From Harmonia axyridis (Eukaryota > Arthropoda > Insecta > Coleoptera > Coccinellidae), in NCBI RefSeq assembly GCF_914767665.1, contig NC_059503.1, positions 31,248,001 through 31,312,000 on the forward strand: a DNA stretch of 64,000 nt, read 5' to 3'. The position numbers were made by a program, and so were the translations under genes. Positions 48,050 to 60,629 of this stretch are shown here, one piece after another; the first letter of the stretch is position 1; each line of letters opens with the position of its first letter. A model generated the notes under the pieces. It ran no database searches, had not been told where the DNA came from, and was given only the letters and a program-made list of their open reading frames with translations.

Positions 48050-48609
48050 TAGAGTATCAAATTAATGGAAAAACCGAAATCTCCCTCAATGGTTTTGACA
48101 TAATGTTTAATCATCTTTCGGTTCTGAAAAGTCAGCACTCCACTGTAGGTACGTTGTTACGTACCTACATTTTGTAACACTATTATCTTCGGAGAAGTTT
48201 AAATTTACACAGGCAGTAGGCACAATACACACCGTTTATTCAAAAACACTGAAATTGCTATGAAACATTTTATGTTTCAATCCAAATATTCATTCTTAAT
48301 TTCGTCAAAATCGTATAAGTAGAACGCAGGATATTGAGGTCCAAGGAATTTCAGGGAATGATTCTGATTCTGCATGACGAAGTAAGCTCTCTAATTTGCT
48401 ACGATATTTCGATATATTTGGCGAATGTGAGGTTGGGATGAACATTATCAAAATATTCAGAATGAAGTACATATTTGGCAATTATAACATTAGTTTTAAT
48501 GTCAAAAAGAGAAAACATTCATATTTATAATAGTATTTCATAACATAACACATATACATATAATTATACACTCTGTCCGTAAAGTATGGAACAAATTCAT
48601 TTTCAGCTA

Positions 48610-48862
48610 AACAGACTATTTTAAGAAATAATCCAGAAACATATCGATTTTTTATTTTAATTTACCGTATTTTAAAATAATAATCGGATATACAGGGTGA
48701 ATTACTCTCGATTAATGACGTCTCCGTCATTTTTTTTTAATGAGACACTCCCATTTTGTCTTAATTTTCCGATTACTCTAGCTGAGCTGATTCCAAAAAT
48801 GTATCACATGTTGATATGTTGATTCCAATTGGTACAGGGTGGACAAGAATACAATAGTTTTG
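48610..48862. repeat. Dispersed repeat, inverted partner of 25.8 kb
   Basis: Inverse of 25798-26023, with GACGTCATTA-type and TGTACCAATTGGAATCA-type blocks conserved. This copy also contains ACAGGGTG motifs near both ends. Confidence 0.6.
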
Positions 48863-48998
48863 CTCGTAAAAAAATATGCACTATTAATCCTTATAATATA
48901 ATATCCTATTTTTTGCAACTTCAACCACCACCACTTTCTAAGTGGTTGAAGCCCAGATCTCTAATTTACGAGCTTTCAACTATTATTGGTATCTTCTA

Positions 48999-49530
48999 GA
49001 AGAAATACCTTTGGCTACACGTATATTAATGTGGCTGTAAAATGATCACTTTCCGGCACACTACGCAAGTCAAGTATTTGGACGAATATTATCCACAAAG
49101 ATGGATTGGGCACCTTGATCCCATTTTGTGGCCTCCTAGACCACCAGATTTGAATCCATTAGATTTTTTCTTCTGTGGTTGAATAAAGGAGAAGATGAAT
49201 TACTAACCGATCGATATTGAAATAGAACTCTGAGAAAGAATTAATGAAATAGTTGAAGAACTAAATACCTCCGGATGCGCACAACTGATGAAGAGATCAT
49301 TTTTGAAAAGATGTCATGTTTGCATTCAAGCCAGTGGCAAGCAATTCTAACATTCAATTAAACAATATAAACACATTGACAATAAAACAAAAATAACACA
49401 CTGAATGAAAGTCTTGGATTGAAAATCCCAGAATGAGCTCCCTTTTCATTAAAATGTCAATATCTTTTTTTCTTATTGTGTCAAGCAGAAAATGATATTT
49501 TATCAAAAATTTTACTTTAAATGCTAACTC
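48999..49530 (+). mobile_element. Tc1-like element fragment (C-terminal half and 3' end)
   Basis: Related to 29189-29715 along the whole length; it encodes remnants of the HYA..V.YLDEYYPQRWIG and RPPDLNPLDFFF motifs (third acidic motif region) with stops. Ends in the same 3' sequence. Confidence 0.75.
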
Positions 49531-50156
49531 TTGGCATAACATGCCCTATTTTTTATTGCAGATTCGAATACTGCGCCAAAAAACACAAATGTTTTGTAAG
49601 AACAATTTCTCACGAATCGTCACAGTTGTCTCTGAACCCGAGTTTGAATTTTCTGTCTGAAAGACCTTAACGTACCCGTTTCATCAATCATCCACATGAA
49701 ATTCGTATTTTTTGGTCTGAACTGTTTGTTTTCAGTACATGTGATCATTTGAAAATAATTCCCATCAATTAATAAGGATATATCAATTGGAAGAAGATTA
49801 ATCGGAATCTAGTAGAAATTATTGTCAAACGCAGAACGTTTTCCATTATTTCAACTAATAGCTGGACAATTTTCAACTGAAATTTCTTGAAAATGATCAA
49901 TGGAATCACCAACAGAACTGGTGGCTTCAGGGCTGCAGCACCAGCCCTCGCAATCCAAGGATACCTACAATTCAAAATTTTGAATTTTACAGTGGAAATA
50001 AGTACTAACGCATAATACCAATTTGCTTGGTGTTGAACAAACCAAATCTCAAACAATACACACTCATTCGTTATATTTACTCAGAATCTATTGCCTAAAT
50101 AATTACTCGAAAGCTTTGAAATATCTAGGATGATATTTTTTCAACGTCCTCTTAAC

Positions 50157-51402
50157 AGGTCAATTGAAAAGTCCCCTGTCTACCATAGTAAAACACATTT
50201 TTTTGGCAAAATTCGATTTTATTATTCAACATAGTTGCTTTCGAGGGCGATACAGCGATTAAACGATCTTTCAACTTTTCGATACCATTTTTTGTAGTAC
50301 GATTTGTCTTTCACTTCGAAATAAGCCTCAGTTTCGGCGATTACTTCTTCATTGGCGCCAAATTCCTTTCCAGCAAGCATTCTTTTGTGATCTGGTGAAT
50401 ATAGAGGATGGAGAGGCAATTCGAAGCTCAATTCATGCAATTTTGGCACTGTTTTAATCGATTTGAGACACGGCGCATTGTTTTGATTAAACAGCACCTT
50501 TTTCTTTTCGAATGGGGCCGTTTTTTTAACGATTTCATCCTTTAAACCATCCAATAACGCTATATAATAATCGCTGTTGATGGTCTGACCGTTTTGGAAG
50601 TAATCAATGAATATCATACCTTGCGCATCCCAGAATATTGATGCCATGAACTTGTCAGCTGAATGTTGTATTTTTCCTCGCTTTGGATTCGGTTCATCGT
50701 GTACAGTCCACTAAATGTCAAGTGGACTCCGGAGTGAAATGATGGAGCCATGTTTCATCCATTGTCACATATCGACGCAAAAATTCAGGTTTATTGCATT
50801 TAAACAGCTTCAACACATTGCTAAGAAATCTAAGAATCATTAACACGTTGTTGCTTTTGATCGGTTGTGAGCTCGCGCGGCACCCATTTTGCACACAGCT
50901 TTCTCATGTACTAATATTTGTGAATGATATGATGTACACGTTCAGATGATATCTTAACAATGACTGCTTTCTCGACCAACTTCACTTTACGGTCATTCAA
51001 AATTATTTTGTGAACTTTTTTTTTATTTTTTCGTCGGTGAAAGCCTCTTTTGGGCGTCCACTGCGTTCGCCGTCTTCGGTGCTCATTTCAACACGTTTAA
51101 ACTTAGCATACCAATCAATGATGGTTGATTTTCCTGGTGCAGACCCTGGAAACTCTTCATCAAGCCAAGATGTTGCTTCAACTGTATTTTTGCCCTCCAG
51201 AAAGCAATATTTATCACCACACGATTTTTTTTTTCCACTTTTTTTTAATAACAAAAGTAGCTACACATCTCACAAACTAATGGTCGGACTGCTGTCAAAT
51301 TTTGACACATATCCTTCGAAGGTTGGTACTAACTACAAATCATATGCATTCAAAACTAGCACAGTCATCTGTGCATCTGACCTGGAACTTTTCAATTGGC
51401 TT
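50157..51402 (-). mobile_element. mariner element (Mos1-like), decayed
   Basis: Terminal inverted repeats are GGTCAATTGAAAAGTCCC at the left and, inverted, AGCCAATTGAAAAGTTCC at the right. The 1.25-kb length fits mariner. It carries one broken transposase gene on the minus strand. Confidence 0.85.
50222..51254 (-). pseudogene. mariner transposase, two frame breaks
   Basis: The N-terminal piece (51254-51003) reads GKNTVEATSWLDEEFPGSAP, STIIDWYAKFKR and GERSGRPKEAFTDEKI, the paired helix-turn-helix and GRP linker. The middle (51000-50650) is frameshifted. The C-terminal piece (50647-50222) reads FWDAQGMIFIDYFQNGQTIN, VLFNQNNAPC, then PLYSPD. In active relatives the second motif is HQDNAP, so the catalytic Asp is Asn here, and the third region (PPYSPDLAPSDY) is damaged. 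Non-functional. Confidence 0.88.
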
Positions 51403-52434
51403 AATACAGTCATGAATATTTGAAATTTTTTTTCGAATTTTGGACCTTATGACCCCTTCGAATCCAGCTACATGATATTCTTTTTTCTATTTTTCTCCCT
51501 GATTCGAGATATTTTGTGTTGAAAAAGGATATAATTAACCATTTCGTATAAAATTTTCAGTGTTTTTTATTTCTGAACATAAAATAATTATTCTTTCTCA
51601 CAAAAAAAAACTTCACTCCTCTCCTTGGTGGGCAAATTGAGCCGTTTTATAGCATTGACATAAAGCATCCTGAAAATTACCGAATAATCGCCTAGAGCTA
51701 AACAAATAAAAAACTCTTCGAACAAAATTGATTAATAACGAAACGATAGTAGCATCTATTCTTATTTTACGACGTGTCTGTGTCTTGATCGATTGAACAT
51801 AATTGATAATAATGACAATGGTCTATGTCATTGTAAAAGAATCCCAAAAATTTCAAAAGCTACATATCCTCGAGATTTTCGTTCTCTTTTGTTGATATAT
51901 TCCGGTTCATGGATACCAACAATCATCATGTGTTTGTGGTTATAAATCTTCTGGTGTTACCCACTAAATTATACAGAACATGGAAGATTGAATTTTAACC
52001 TTGTTCTTTTCGCTTGGAAGATGAAATTCAACAGTCAAAAAAGATTATTCATCAATTCATTCGAGGTTACAGAAATTAGGGATTCACACTGTAGTTTTAC
52101 GCTCCATTTGAATATTTCATTAATGAAAAAAATTTTAAACATATTTGAGATATTTTTCAATTCCAATTCACAACAACATTTTATCATTTCATGTTTTCTT
52201 ATTATCGGAAAAACACTGAAACTTATCTGAGATATTCGGAGATATTTATCACTTCGTTGCTATGAAAGCAAGTTTTATTTAATATCATGTTTTATGATTT
52301 AATTTTTTTTAAGTAGAAGAATCCCTTTTATTTTTTTATCAGCATTACCAAAAGCCCTACCACTCTAGCGGCGTCAGGACCATGAAAAATTTAAGCAGGA
52401 CTCGAAAAAAAAAGTTGGCACTGACGTGATGTTC

Positions 52435-52556
52435 GAATTTTTTCGAGCGCACGTTCATTCATGCGCCAATTGAATCCTTGTATATGGGTATAAGTACCCT
52501 CCAAAGGGAGCAATTGCCGCATGAAAGAACAAGCGCTTGAAAGCTCCTGACCCCTT
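52435..52556. repeat. Short inverted repeat, GAGCGC..GTTCATTCATG family
   Basis: Left arm TTCGAGCGCACGTTCATTCA returns inverted about 85 bp later as GCATGAAAGAACAAGCGCTT. Related ends occur at about 5425, 62280 and 63305. Confidence 0.45.
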
Positions 52557-53810
52557 ATTTAGTTGTGGTCACTAGATCAAAGAGAAGGAAAGAAATACTA
52601 ACACTCTTCTTCAATTTCAAGGAGACCTTATCCATTTGCCTCCCCATTAATTTTTATCATCTTCCCTTCAATATTAAACAAACTATCTACCTATGTAGAT
52701 ATTATATTTCTGATATTCAAGTATACCTATATCTTTACTCTTTTCATTATGAAATCTATATCACAATCTCTCAGTTTATCACTCTTTGAATCATGTACAA
52801 CTGGACTGCCATAAAATCTTTATCGTCGATTATAAATTCACTATCTAATTTATTGGCAGTATAACTGAAATTTTTATTATTAATTATGAGGCTCTAGTCT
52901 GATGTTACTTGCGATAATTGACCTCTTTTTGTTTCAAGGTTATGACACACTACTCGTAAACTTCAAAACTTTGGTGGGTAGTTGAAATTCAGAGGTATCA
53001 TAACTGCCGTCAAGTTCCCGAATTCCCGAAAATGTTTTAATTCTATTTCTTGATTATAAAGCCTTTGAAATCCAGATAATATGTATTTTGTTTTTAGAGC
53101 TAGGGAAATTTATATCAAATCAAAGACGACAAAAAAGTTCTGAAATTGTATAAGATCATTTCTGCATAATTTCCAAATTGATAGCAAATAATTCCAAACG
53201 TGTAATGTGTTTTAGGAACAGTGATTTAAGTATATTTTATAGAAATAAGAATCATGAATAGTAGGATATACAGTTATTCAATGGATTCAGTCCCTACTTG
53301 ATGTAAATTCATATTGATTTGATAAAAATAAATAGAAGAAATAAAAGCACTTTTTAAATTTCACATATCTTTAAATTAATCGACAATTGTTTCGCCGTCT
53401 AAGCGGCTTCATAAAGAAAAGGTCGCATTGCAAAGTCACCTATTAGCAAATAAATTAAAAATTTGTGGAAATTAAAAAGGGCTTCTATTTCTTTTATTTA
53501 TGTGTATCAAAGCATATATGTAGTTAATTTGTTTGGTTTCAAATTCATTGCTTTCAATAAATATCTTGAAAAGTTTTAATTACAAAATTCATGTTTGAAT
53601 TAAAAATTTGAATCTTTAGTTATCTAGAAAATTTCCGAGTTCTCATTGGTTAAAAACTTAGGTAACTTCATTCTGGGGAATGATTCAAATTATCATTCAA
53701 CATACTTTTAAGAACGATTTTGTCATCTTCAAGAAATGAACGACTTTTTACATTGTAACAGTTTGTTCCCTGGATATAGTGATGTTGAAATGAAAAATTA
53801 CCTGATTCAT

Positions 53811-54377
53811 CGTCGCCATATTGTTGTGCGACAGTTCCAACTACCCAGTGTTCCCAACGGAGAAATATTGAGTTTACTAGAAAAATTCCACAATATAAAG
53901 TTTATAAGTATGGTTTATATGTGAATCCCGGAGTACTGTTTCCGGCTGCTACGTCAGATAGGCTTGTTTGGGACAATATTTCGCAAAAATTTCACCTTTT
54001 GGAAATAAAAACATTATGGCCAATTGCACCATTTGCATAAACATTGTTTAAAAATTCAAACATTGATTACTTTCTGATTTCTCTCAAGAAATCAGAACTT
54101 TCTGATTTCTCTCAAGAAATCAGAAAGTAATCAATGTTTAGGCAAACGGTGCAACTGGCCATAAGTGTTTTATAATTTTTAATTTTGTTTATAAAACATA
54201 ATTGTTTTATAAACAAATTAACTGTGGCCGATTATATAAATAAAGGCTTCGCTCCATTTTTGGAAATAGTCAGTGGAAGAATAATCTCTATGGCTGATAG
54301 TATTTTTCTAGTAAACTAAATATTTCTCCGTTGGGAACACTGGGTAGTTGGTATTGTCGCACAACAATATGGCGACG
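53811..54377. mobile_element. Inverted-repeat element with 75-bp arms
   Basis: The arm from CGTCGCCATATTGTTGTGCG through ACTACCCAGTGTTCCCAACG to TTTACTAGAAAAAT at the left is repeated inverted at 54302-54377, almost exactly. A palindromic MITE (54015-54164) sits inside. Confidence 0.75.
54015..54164. mobile_element. Palindromic MITE, copy 2
   Basis: Same family as 42070-42226, with the same TGGCCA.TTGCACC ends and TTGATTACTTTCTGATTTCT stem. The central hairpin step (TCTGATTTCTCTCAAGAAAT) is duplicated here. Confidence 0.75.
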
Positions 54378-54634
54378 TTGAATATGGTCAATTGACACGT
54401 CACATTCTTGCTCCAATGGGCTAATGTTCCAGTCAAAATTGTCATATATTTGCAATAAATTCTTATTCGGTTCAAAAAGTCAATTCTCTCTTCATTTGTG
54501 GTGTGATTGCAGTGAGGATATGCATATCTTCTTAAATGAAGAAAGCAAAACATGAAAGCAAGAAGGGAAGTTCCCGAAGGATTCAAGAATCTTTGTGTGA
54601 TGTTACAAGTACAATTGAAGAATATATATTGTAA

Positions 54635-54698
54635 AGAGAACTCATAGCAAAGAGTGAACCTGGTGAAGAGAACTCATAGCAAAGAGTGAACCTGGTGA
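54635..54698. repeat. Two exact tandem copies of 32 bp
   Basis: AGAGAACTCATAGCAAAGAG followed by TGAACCTGGTGA, twice in a row without a change, so a recent duplication. Confidence 0.9.
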
Positions 54699-55059
54699 AG
54701 AAACCTAGTGGAAACTGGGTTTCTTTTGAATTGATTTCGAATTTGAATTCTGACATTTTTACCTACCTAAAATAATAATTCTTCACTTGCCTGCTTTTGC
54801 AGAAAATTCAAATCTAATAATGTAAAACAAAATGTATGTCTATGTGTCTATTTAGGTACTATTCGTTTTTGTCGCTGTACATTTCCTTATTTACTCCTGG
54901 ACTTCTTCGAAGCCGATGATTGAGTACTATATCTGATTTTCACATCAACATGGCACTGCGTAAAATCGAAGAATGATTACTTATCACATCACAAGTTACA
55001 AAGGGCGGTAGGACATACAAAGTTTCAGTACTGCTTCGAAAACTAATTTGGATTACAAA

Positions 55060-55135
55060 CCTGTGTTCCGCTGAAAACATTAGACATTCAATATTTACCT
55101 GTGTTCCGCTGAAAACATTAGACATTCAATATTTA
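55060..55135. repeat. Two exact tandem copies of 38 bp
   Basis: CCTGTGTTCCGCTGAAAACA and the following ATTAGACATTCAATATTTA-type bases are repeated directly. Confidence 0.9.
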
Positions 55136-55419
55136 CTAGTTTCGAATGAAAAATTGTAGGAATTTTCCATATGTTGAGGGTGTAAACATTGGCTTCCAAA
55201 TAATTCGAATCAAGATTGTTGTTGTTTTTCGGCTTTGTGAAACACATAATGATATTATCCCTCTTTCAATGAGGGTAATATGGAGTTCTGTTTATATCGG
55301 TTGGACTGTCATGTGTTATGTATTATACAGGCCATTTATTAAAGGAGGTTTGAGGAATTTTATTGTGGGGAATGTTGACAAAGCAGCGAAGCTAAACAGC
55401 CTTCATTGTCTTCAAGATT

Positions 55420-55980
55420 CAAGGATGAAATATAAAAGGGCTGCCAGAAAACTAGGCCGAATTGCCGCCCCTCACATAGTCGCGGTCGCTTCACTGTTTC
55501 ACCCTTAACGCCGGGCTTGCATGTTTCATTATCTTATATTGTTTTTAAGTATTAGGGATGAAAAATAAAAGGCGGACATCAAACTGGGCCGAATTTCCGC
55601 TCCTCAAATAGAGACGCCTAAAACGGTCACTTCACTGTTTCAGTCCTAACGCCGGTCATGGGTTTTAAAACGATCACATCAGTAAAATGGACATAGGTAG
55701 AATAGCAAAAATAGCATGAGATACAAAATCAAGCTGATTATCAAAGCCACAGAAAATTAAAATTATGAATATTTCCGTTCGAGTTCAGATTCTGCTTGTT
55801 TATATGAAATATCAATACCAAGAAGAAAGAAATCAGTATTAGAAGATCCGACCGAGTTGAGCCAATCAATTTTTGTAGACCAATTCGGTGTATACCTACT
55901 ACTTTTTCATTCATACGTTTAATTAGCGCATGAATGACGAACGTTCAAGACCTGCTTCCTGACTCCACGTTAATGCTTCT
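55420..55980. repeat. Imperfect duplication plus copy of the dispersed repeat of the left end
   Basis: About 100 bp starting GATGAAATATAAAAGG with CGCTTCACTGTTTCA near its end recurs from about 55556 (GATGAAAAATAAAAGG). Beyond 55680 the sequence (ATCAAGCTGATTATCAAAGC, CATAGAAAA-like, GATCCGACCGA) is related to 1080-1940. A 120-codon frame at 55146-55508 overlaps the first copy and has no recognisable domain. Confidence 0.5.
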
Positions 55981-57591
55981 CCAAATTTGTTTGCAATTAT
56001 TTCCAAATAGCATATACAATATGGGAACATTTTTGGCGTTCGAATTTTTCATATGAAAAAATATGCAAACGGATGTTTGTCTACGATTTATTCAATTCAA
56101 TTCCATGAAATCCAGTTTTATCTGCCACTATAAATACAATAGCCATCTCTCATTCTTCAGTTGATGAAACAGGAAATCACAAAAAGGATGCCTAAAGATC
56201 CTGCTAATTAAACAAATGAAAACCGCGTTAACTAATTGGAGTCTAACAATCATAAAATGTACATTTTAATCAACGAGATAATAATTCAATTATAGTAAAA
56301 TATTCCCAGATCGTGTTGTTATGAAATGATGAACAGGTCTCCGTCAAATCGCCTTTGAGCTGTTCCGAGGAACTGATATTTTTTCTTCAGAAGAAAACCT
56401 TCACATGTAAAGCGGTTCCTCATAATCGCCTTCAGTTCCGGGTATATACGGATGGACGATTCTTCCAAATATTATTCAAGAATTTTATGCTATGTAAGCA
56501 CAGCGGTAGGTCCGAGGATTAACACAAAAATATCTGAAATATTTCAGGATGTAATTTTAACATCTACACGGGGAGATTTGACCTATACAGAAATTTTAGC
56601 TATTCAATATAAATTTCTGATTATATATTTACCTACTTTGTAATTTCATTTTATATATACAAATGTTAACTCGTGGCCGTATTTATTTACTATTTATGAT
56701 TTTCATCTCTATTTCATTTACAAATTTCAACTTATAAGTTTTTGAAGTTTGCGATATTCAAATGCCTTGTTTAGCAGAAGGAACAGTTGTTAATATTCTA
56801 TGGATTTTCTGCTGAACGCATTCTATTAGTTTCCGGTTCGTAGTATATGCTCCTTAGCGGCCGCCATCTTTGGTAGCAAATTCATCTTATACCACTTTTT
56901 GGTAACATCTTACTAGAATAAGACTAATTATTGTTTCGAATATATCTTCGTCCTCATCGAAAACGAATGGAATAACTCTCATATCCATAACCATTGTTTC
57001 GAAAAGAAGGCGAAATAAAAAGTAATAATACTGAAAAATACTTGGAAATTAAAATCTATATTAAAACGGAAAATTGTCCCTTATCATGGCATAACCTTCA
57101 AGAAAGACCCCAGAACATCTTGTTTCTTAAAACGTCAGGACATTGTCAAGAAAAGGAGCAACCCGTCCAAGCGAAAATACCAACGTTACCAAAATGATAC
57201 TTATCAGTAGCGGAGCTATTTCCGTTACCGATCTTTCTGCTGAATGCTGCAATACTTATAATTTTAACTATACTCTATGATTTATTTCTTTTAATCCAAT
57301 TTTGAATGCTCCCTCCTTAGCTACGCTCATGAGGTGAAGCATAACCGTTTTTAATTATGCAAATATATATAATTTTGTCTTTTGGATGTTTCATTGTATT
57401 ATACTTATATCTTAAAATAGATATTATTACTATGTTTTTTATAAAGCAGACCAAAAATTTCGGAATGTTTTTTATGCTACATCTTTCAATTAATAAACCC
57501 AATGATTTTACTGCTTTAAGATTCAGATTTAATTTAAAAGTTTTCTATTGCTATGCAATCGACTATTTTGCATCACTGTTCGCAAAACTAA

Positions 57592-57660
57592 AGCACTTTT
57601 GGTCGTCGTGAAGCACCTTCTCGACCAGCAATGGTGAAACTGGTGGAAAAATCCGAATCT
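57592..57660 (+). mobile_element. Tc1-like transposase fragment (N-terminal)
   Basis: Reads STFGRREAPSRPAMVKLVEK, the helix-turn-helix start typical of the DUF4817-type insect Tc1-like family (FGRRNAPSR.T...LVEKFEE). It stops after about 23 codons. Confidence 0.6.
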
Positions 57661-58330
57661 GAAAATCATAAACATTGAGGCACAATATTTTTCGAAATAA
57701 GCTTGCAAAAACCTCCAAACAATATTTTCAAATTGAATAAAAAGAACAATTTTTTTAAATTTTGGTGCATTCGCGAAAACTTTTTTTTTGTATTCAGAGT
57801 ATTTTGTAATTTTCAACTTAGTCAGTGAAATGAGTTCATTTTTCACTGAAAGTGCTCGCAAAAACTCCTGACCCAGAGTCAATGCTCCTCTTTAGAAAAT
57901 ATTACAAATGATTCTGGGTTACTCGCTTAACTGCTTGTTGAAGTCTCCGTTGAATCGTGGTCCTCTCGTTTATATGAAATGAATAATTCAAAGTACAATT
58001 ATTCTAGTGTGAGGTGGATTAAATAAGAGTTTATTCGAATATATCAGATATTTTTATGAAATTGAAATTTGTTAGTCATAGATTTTCAGGGAAAATCCAT
58101 AGTAGTTGACTGTGTTCAAGGCGAAAATTAACTGATATCCAATATAGATCACCTCAATTTGGAACCAATGTTCGAAATGTTTATGATCATAACAGAAAAT
58201 TACTTCCAAACGGTACTGCTTGTGGTAAAAAAAATTTTCTTGTTCGATATCTAGAAGCCATTAAATAACTTTAAGTATTTGATAGAAATATACCTTAGAC
58301 TGGTTAGGTTGATATTATATGTTGGTTTCT

Positions 58331-58942
58331 ACAGGGTGTTTCCAAATTTATCCGATTTATCGGATCATTTTAAGAAAAAAAGTATTATAATCATTGACAC
58401 GCAAACGATTTGTTTTCAAGATACCTACAAGCTATGAAGCTAATAAGGTTTAATTTTTTTTTCAAGTTTTTTTCGTAGCTCCTTCCATTCAAAAAATATT
58501 CAACTTGAATTTAGTATAAATATCCCAATTTGAATATTTTATTATGCGATATGCTAATTCTGAATGCAAAAATTTTTTCTGGAATAATGCCCACTTCATT
58601 CCTCCAGAACTTTCTTTGTTGGATCACTGGTAGTTTTGAAAAATGTAAAAAGAAACTTTGTCTAGTCCTACACTTTTTGGTTGTTTGTACTTTTGTCTTA
58701 TGTGTTGCCGATTACGAGAATAAAAATTCAAACAATTCTCTAGTAATCCTCAGGGACATCCAAATTATTATAAATATCCAATTATTATAATGATCCAGTT
58801 AGTGAGCTGTGATCAATGAATTAATTTTAGCATTGGTAGGTATTTATTTACCCAATCTGTATCGAAGCTTGATATAGATTGGATGAACTGGTATAATAAT
58901 ACCTAACAAAAAGTAGGACCCCAAGAAAAGAAACCCCCTGTA
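58331..58942. mobile_element. ACAGGGTG-family element, inverted copy of 4.2 kb
   Basis: Starts ACAGGGTGTTTCCAAATTTA and ends CCCCCTGTA. Related in reverse orientation to 4217-4826, best over 58500-58625. Confidence 0.55.
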
Positions 58943-59029
58943 TCTTGAAAACAAGGGAATCTCTCATATTCTGTTCAATACTGATTGAATTCTATTCTAT
59001 ATTGTAGGTATTTATTGTCATAGGTATAT

Positions 59030-59913
59030 ACAGGGTGTTTCCAAATTAGACTTGAACCTTGGAGGACGTGTTAGTATGACTCATTTTAATCGTTTGAGCC
59101 ATAGGTATTTTGTGATGACCAAAAATCAACAGTTTACGAGAAATTTGAGTTTTTGTTATTTTTAGAAGATTTCTCACCTTACTTAATTTTTCGTTGATTC
59201 TTTCTAAGTTGACCAAATTTGATATAATTTTGGATTATTTTCGTGGCCAGCGAGAAGTCCCGATCTTACACTGTTAGAATAGACGAACCAGCGAGAATAT
59301 TAAGAATGAATTTCAAGCGTAAAGTATAACAACTGAAGAAATAAGAAAGAGGGCACGTGTTTATACATATATAAGGAATGGTGAAGGTGATTTCAAACAT
59401 AATTTATGAAAACATTTTCTACTGAAATTTTGAGTTTACTTGCGATGAAAAAATTTGCTTTCTTTGCTTCTTTCCTCTTTCAAATAAAAACCTGCTGAAA
59501 CAAAACTAGTGCCTGTATTCTAACGAAATATTATAGGATATGAAGAAGGTATTTGGCAAGTTTTCAAAATTATTTTTTCATACATGAATAGTTGCAGGCC
59601 CATTTCTATTAGAAATATATTATTCTTTTCTTCATATACAAACTTTCAAATCATACTAATTCTCATTAAACATCTAGTACTTACAGCATAGTTTTGCTTT
59701 TCTCATACATATCATATCCTTTTCTGATGAAGGTAATTCAAAATTTAAATGGAAAAAATTGACGAAAAGTGATGAAATTTCTTAAAAAACACAAGAACTC
59801 AAATATTTCGGAAACTGTTGATTTTCGGTTATCAATTAATATGGCTCAATCGACAGCAAACGGGTGATACTAACATATTTTTCAAGGTTCGCGTCTAATT
59901 TGGAAACACACTG
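59030..59913. mobile_element. ACAGGGTG-family element, 0.9 kb
   Basis: Arms of about 60 bp: ACAGGGTGTTTCCAAATTAG then ACTTGAACCTTGGAGGACGT, with the inverse at the right (TTCAAGGTTCGCGTCTAATT). Same family as 47771-48049 with a longer interior. No coding sequence. Confidence 0.65.
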
Positions 59914-60477
59914 TATATTGACCTACAATGTTTATCAAAACTTGGAATTTCAGAAAAACTGAAATTTGAATATTCCCAATTCAATGATCATACTCACAAT
60001 GAAATTTTATGATAACAAACCATAGAGAAAACTTTCAACATTTCTTCCTACTACCAAATATCAGAATTCTATGAACGTTTAATATCCTTCACAAGTTGTT
60101 GGTAATTTCTCGGTATATATTATTGCAGAATAACCTACAGTAATTCACAAGACTCCCACAGTCACTTATGAATCATCCAACTAAGCGTCGACAAATACGT
60201 GCAACATACCAACAGAAATAAAAAGAACCGGCACATTTTCCAGGAAAGTCGATACGAAATCCTTATGGGCATCCTTGACCCTCCGATCAGGAACCATCGA
60301 TGAAAAATCTCAATGCCGATTGCGATACCATGAATTCCTTCTCCATTTTCCCCAAAAATTATCACAATCGAGAGTGGTGATGCGCTCGCGTTATTGCCCC
60401 TTGCCTCCTTCGATCATCGAAGATATATTGGTGGGATAGGCCGTCTCTGATCCGCGAATATCTAGAGATGCGCGCAG

Positions 60478-60513
60478 TATAAAGGTAAGGGTCCCGTTTT
60501 GACGCGATTCAGT
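60478..60513 (+). promoter_or_regulatory. Core promoter (TATA box and initiator)
   Basis: TATAAAGG at 60478-60485 and TTCAGTGC with A(+1) at 60511, 33 bp apart, are a textbook arthropod core promoter. The surrounding 150 bp is richer in G+C than the rest of the region. Confidence 0.65.
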
Positions 60514-60592
60514 GCTACGTGAAACCCTTCAGATCGCGACAGTGTTTTGTTTTTTTCTTGTTTTCTTGTTGATCGGCGATCATTGACACCCT
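60511..60592 (+). other. Non-coding first exon of an unidentified gene
   Basis: Eighty-two bases lie between the initiator and a consensus donor, CACCCT|GTAAGTAA. The exon has no ATG, so it is all 5' UTR, and the coding exons must be downstream. I found no convincing acceptor plus coding frame up to 64000, so the first intron is probably longer than 3.4 kb. The gene cannot be named. Confidence 0.5.
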
Positions 60593-60629
60593 GTAAGTAA
60601 CCTATTTTGTTTATGCTATCAGTTTGCGC

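Noticed and set aside
55146..55508. 120-codon plus-strand frame
   Set aside because: Half of it is an imperfectly duplicated repeat with a second copy 130 bp on; no domain.
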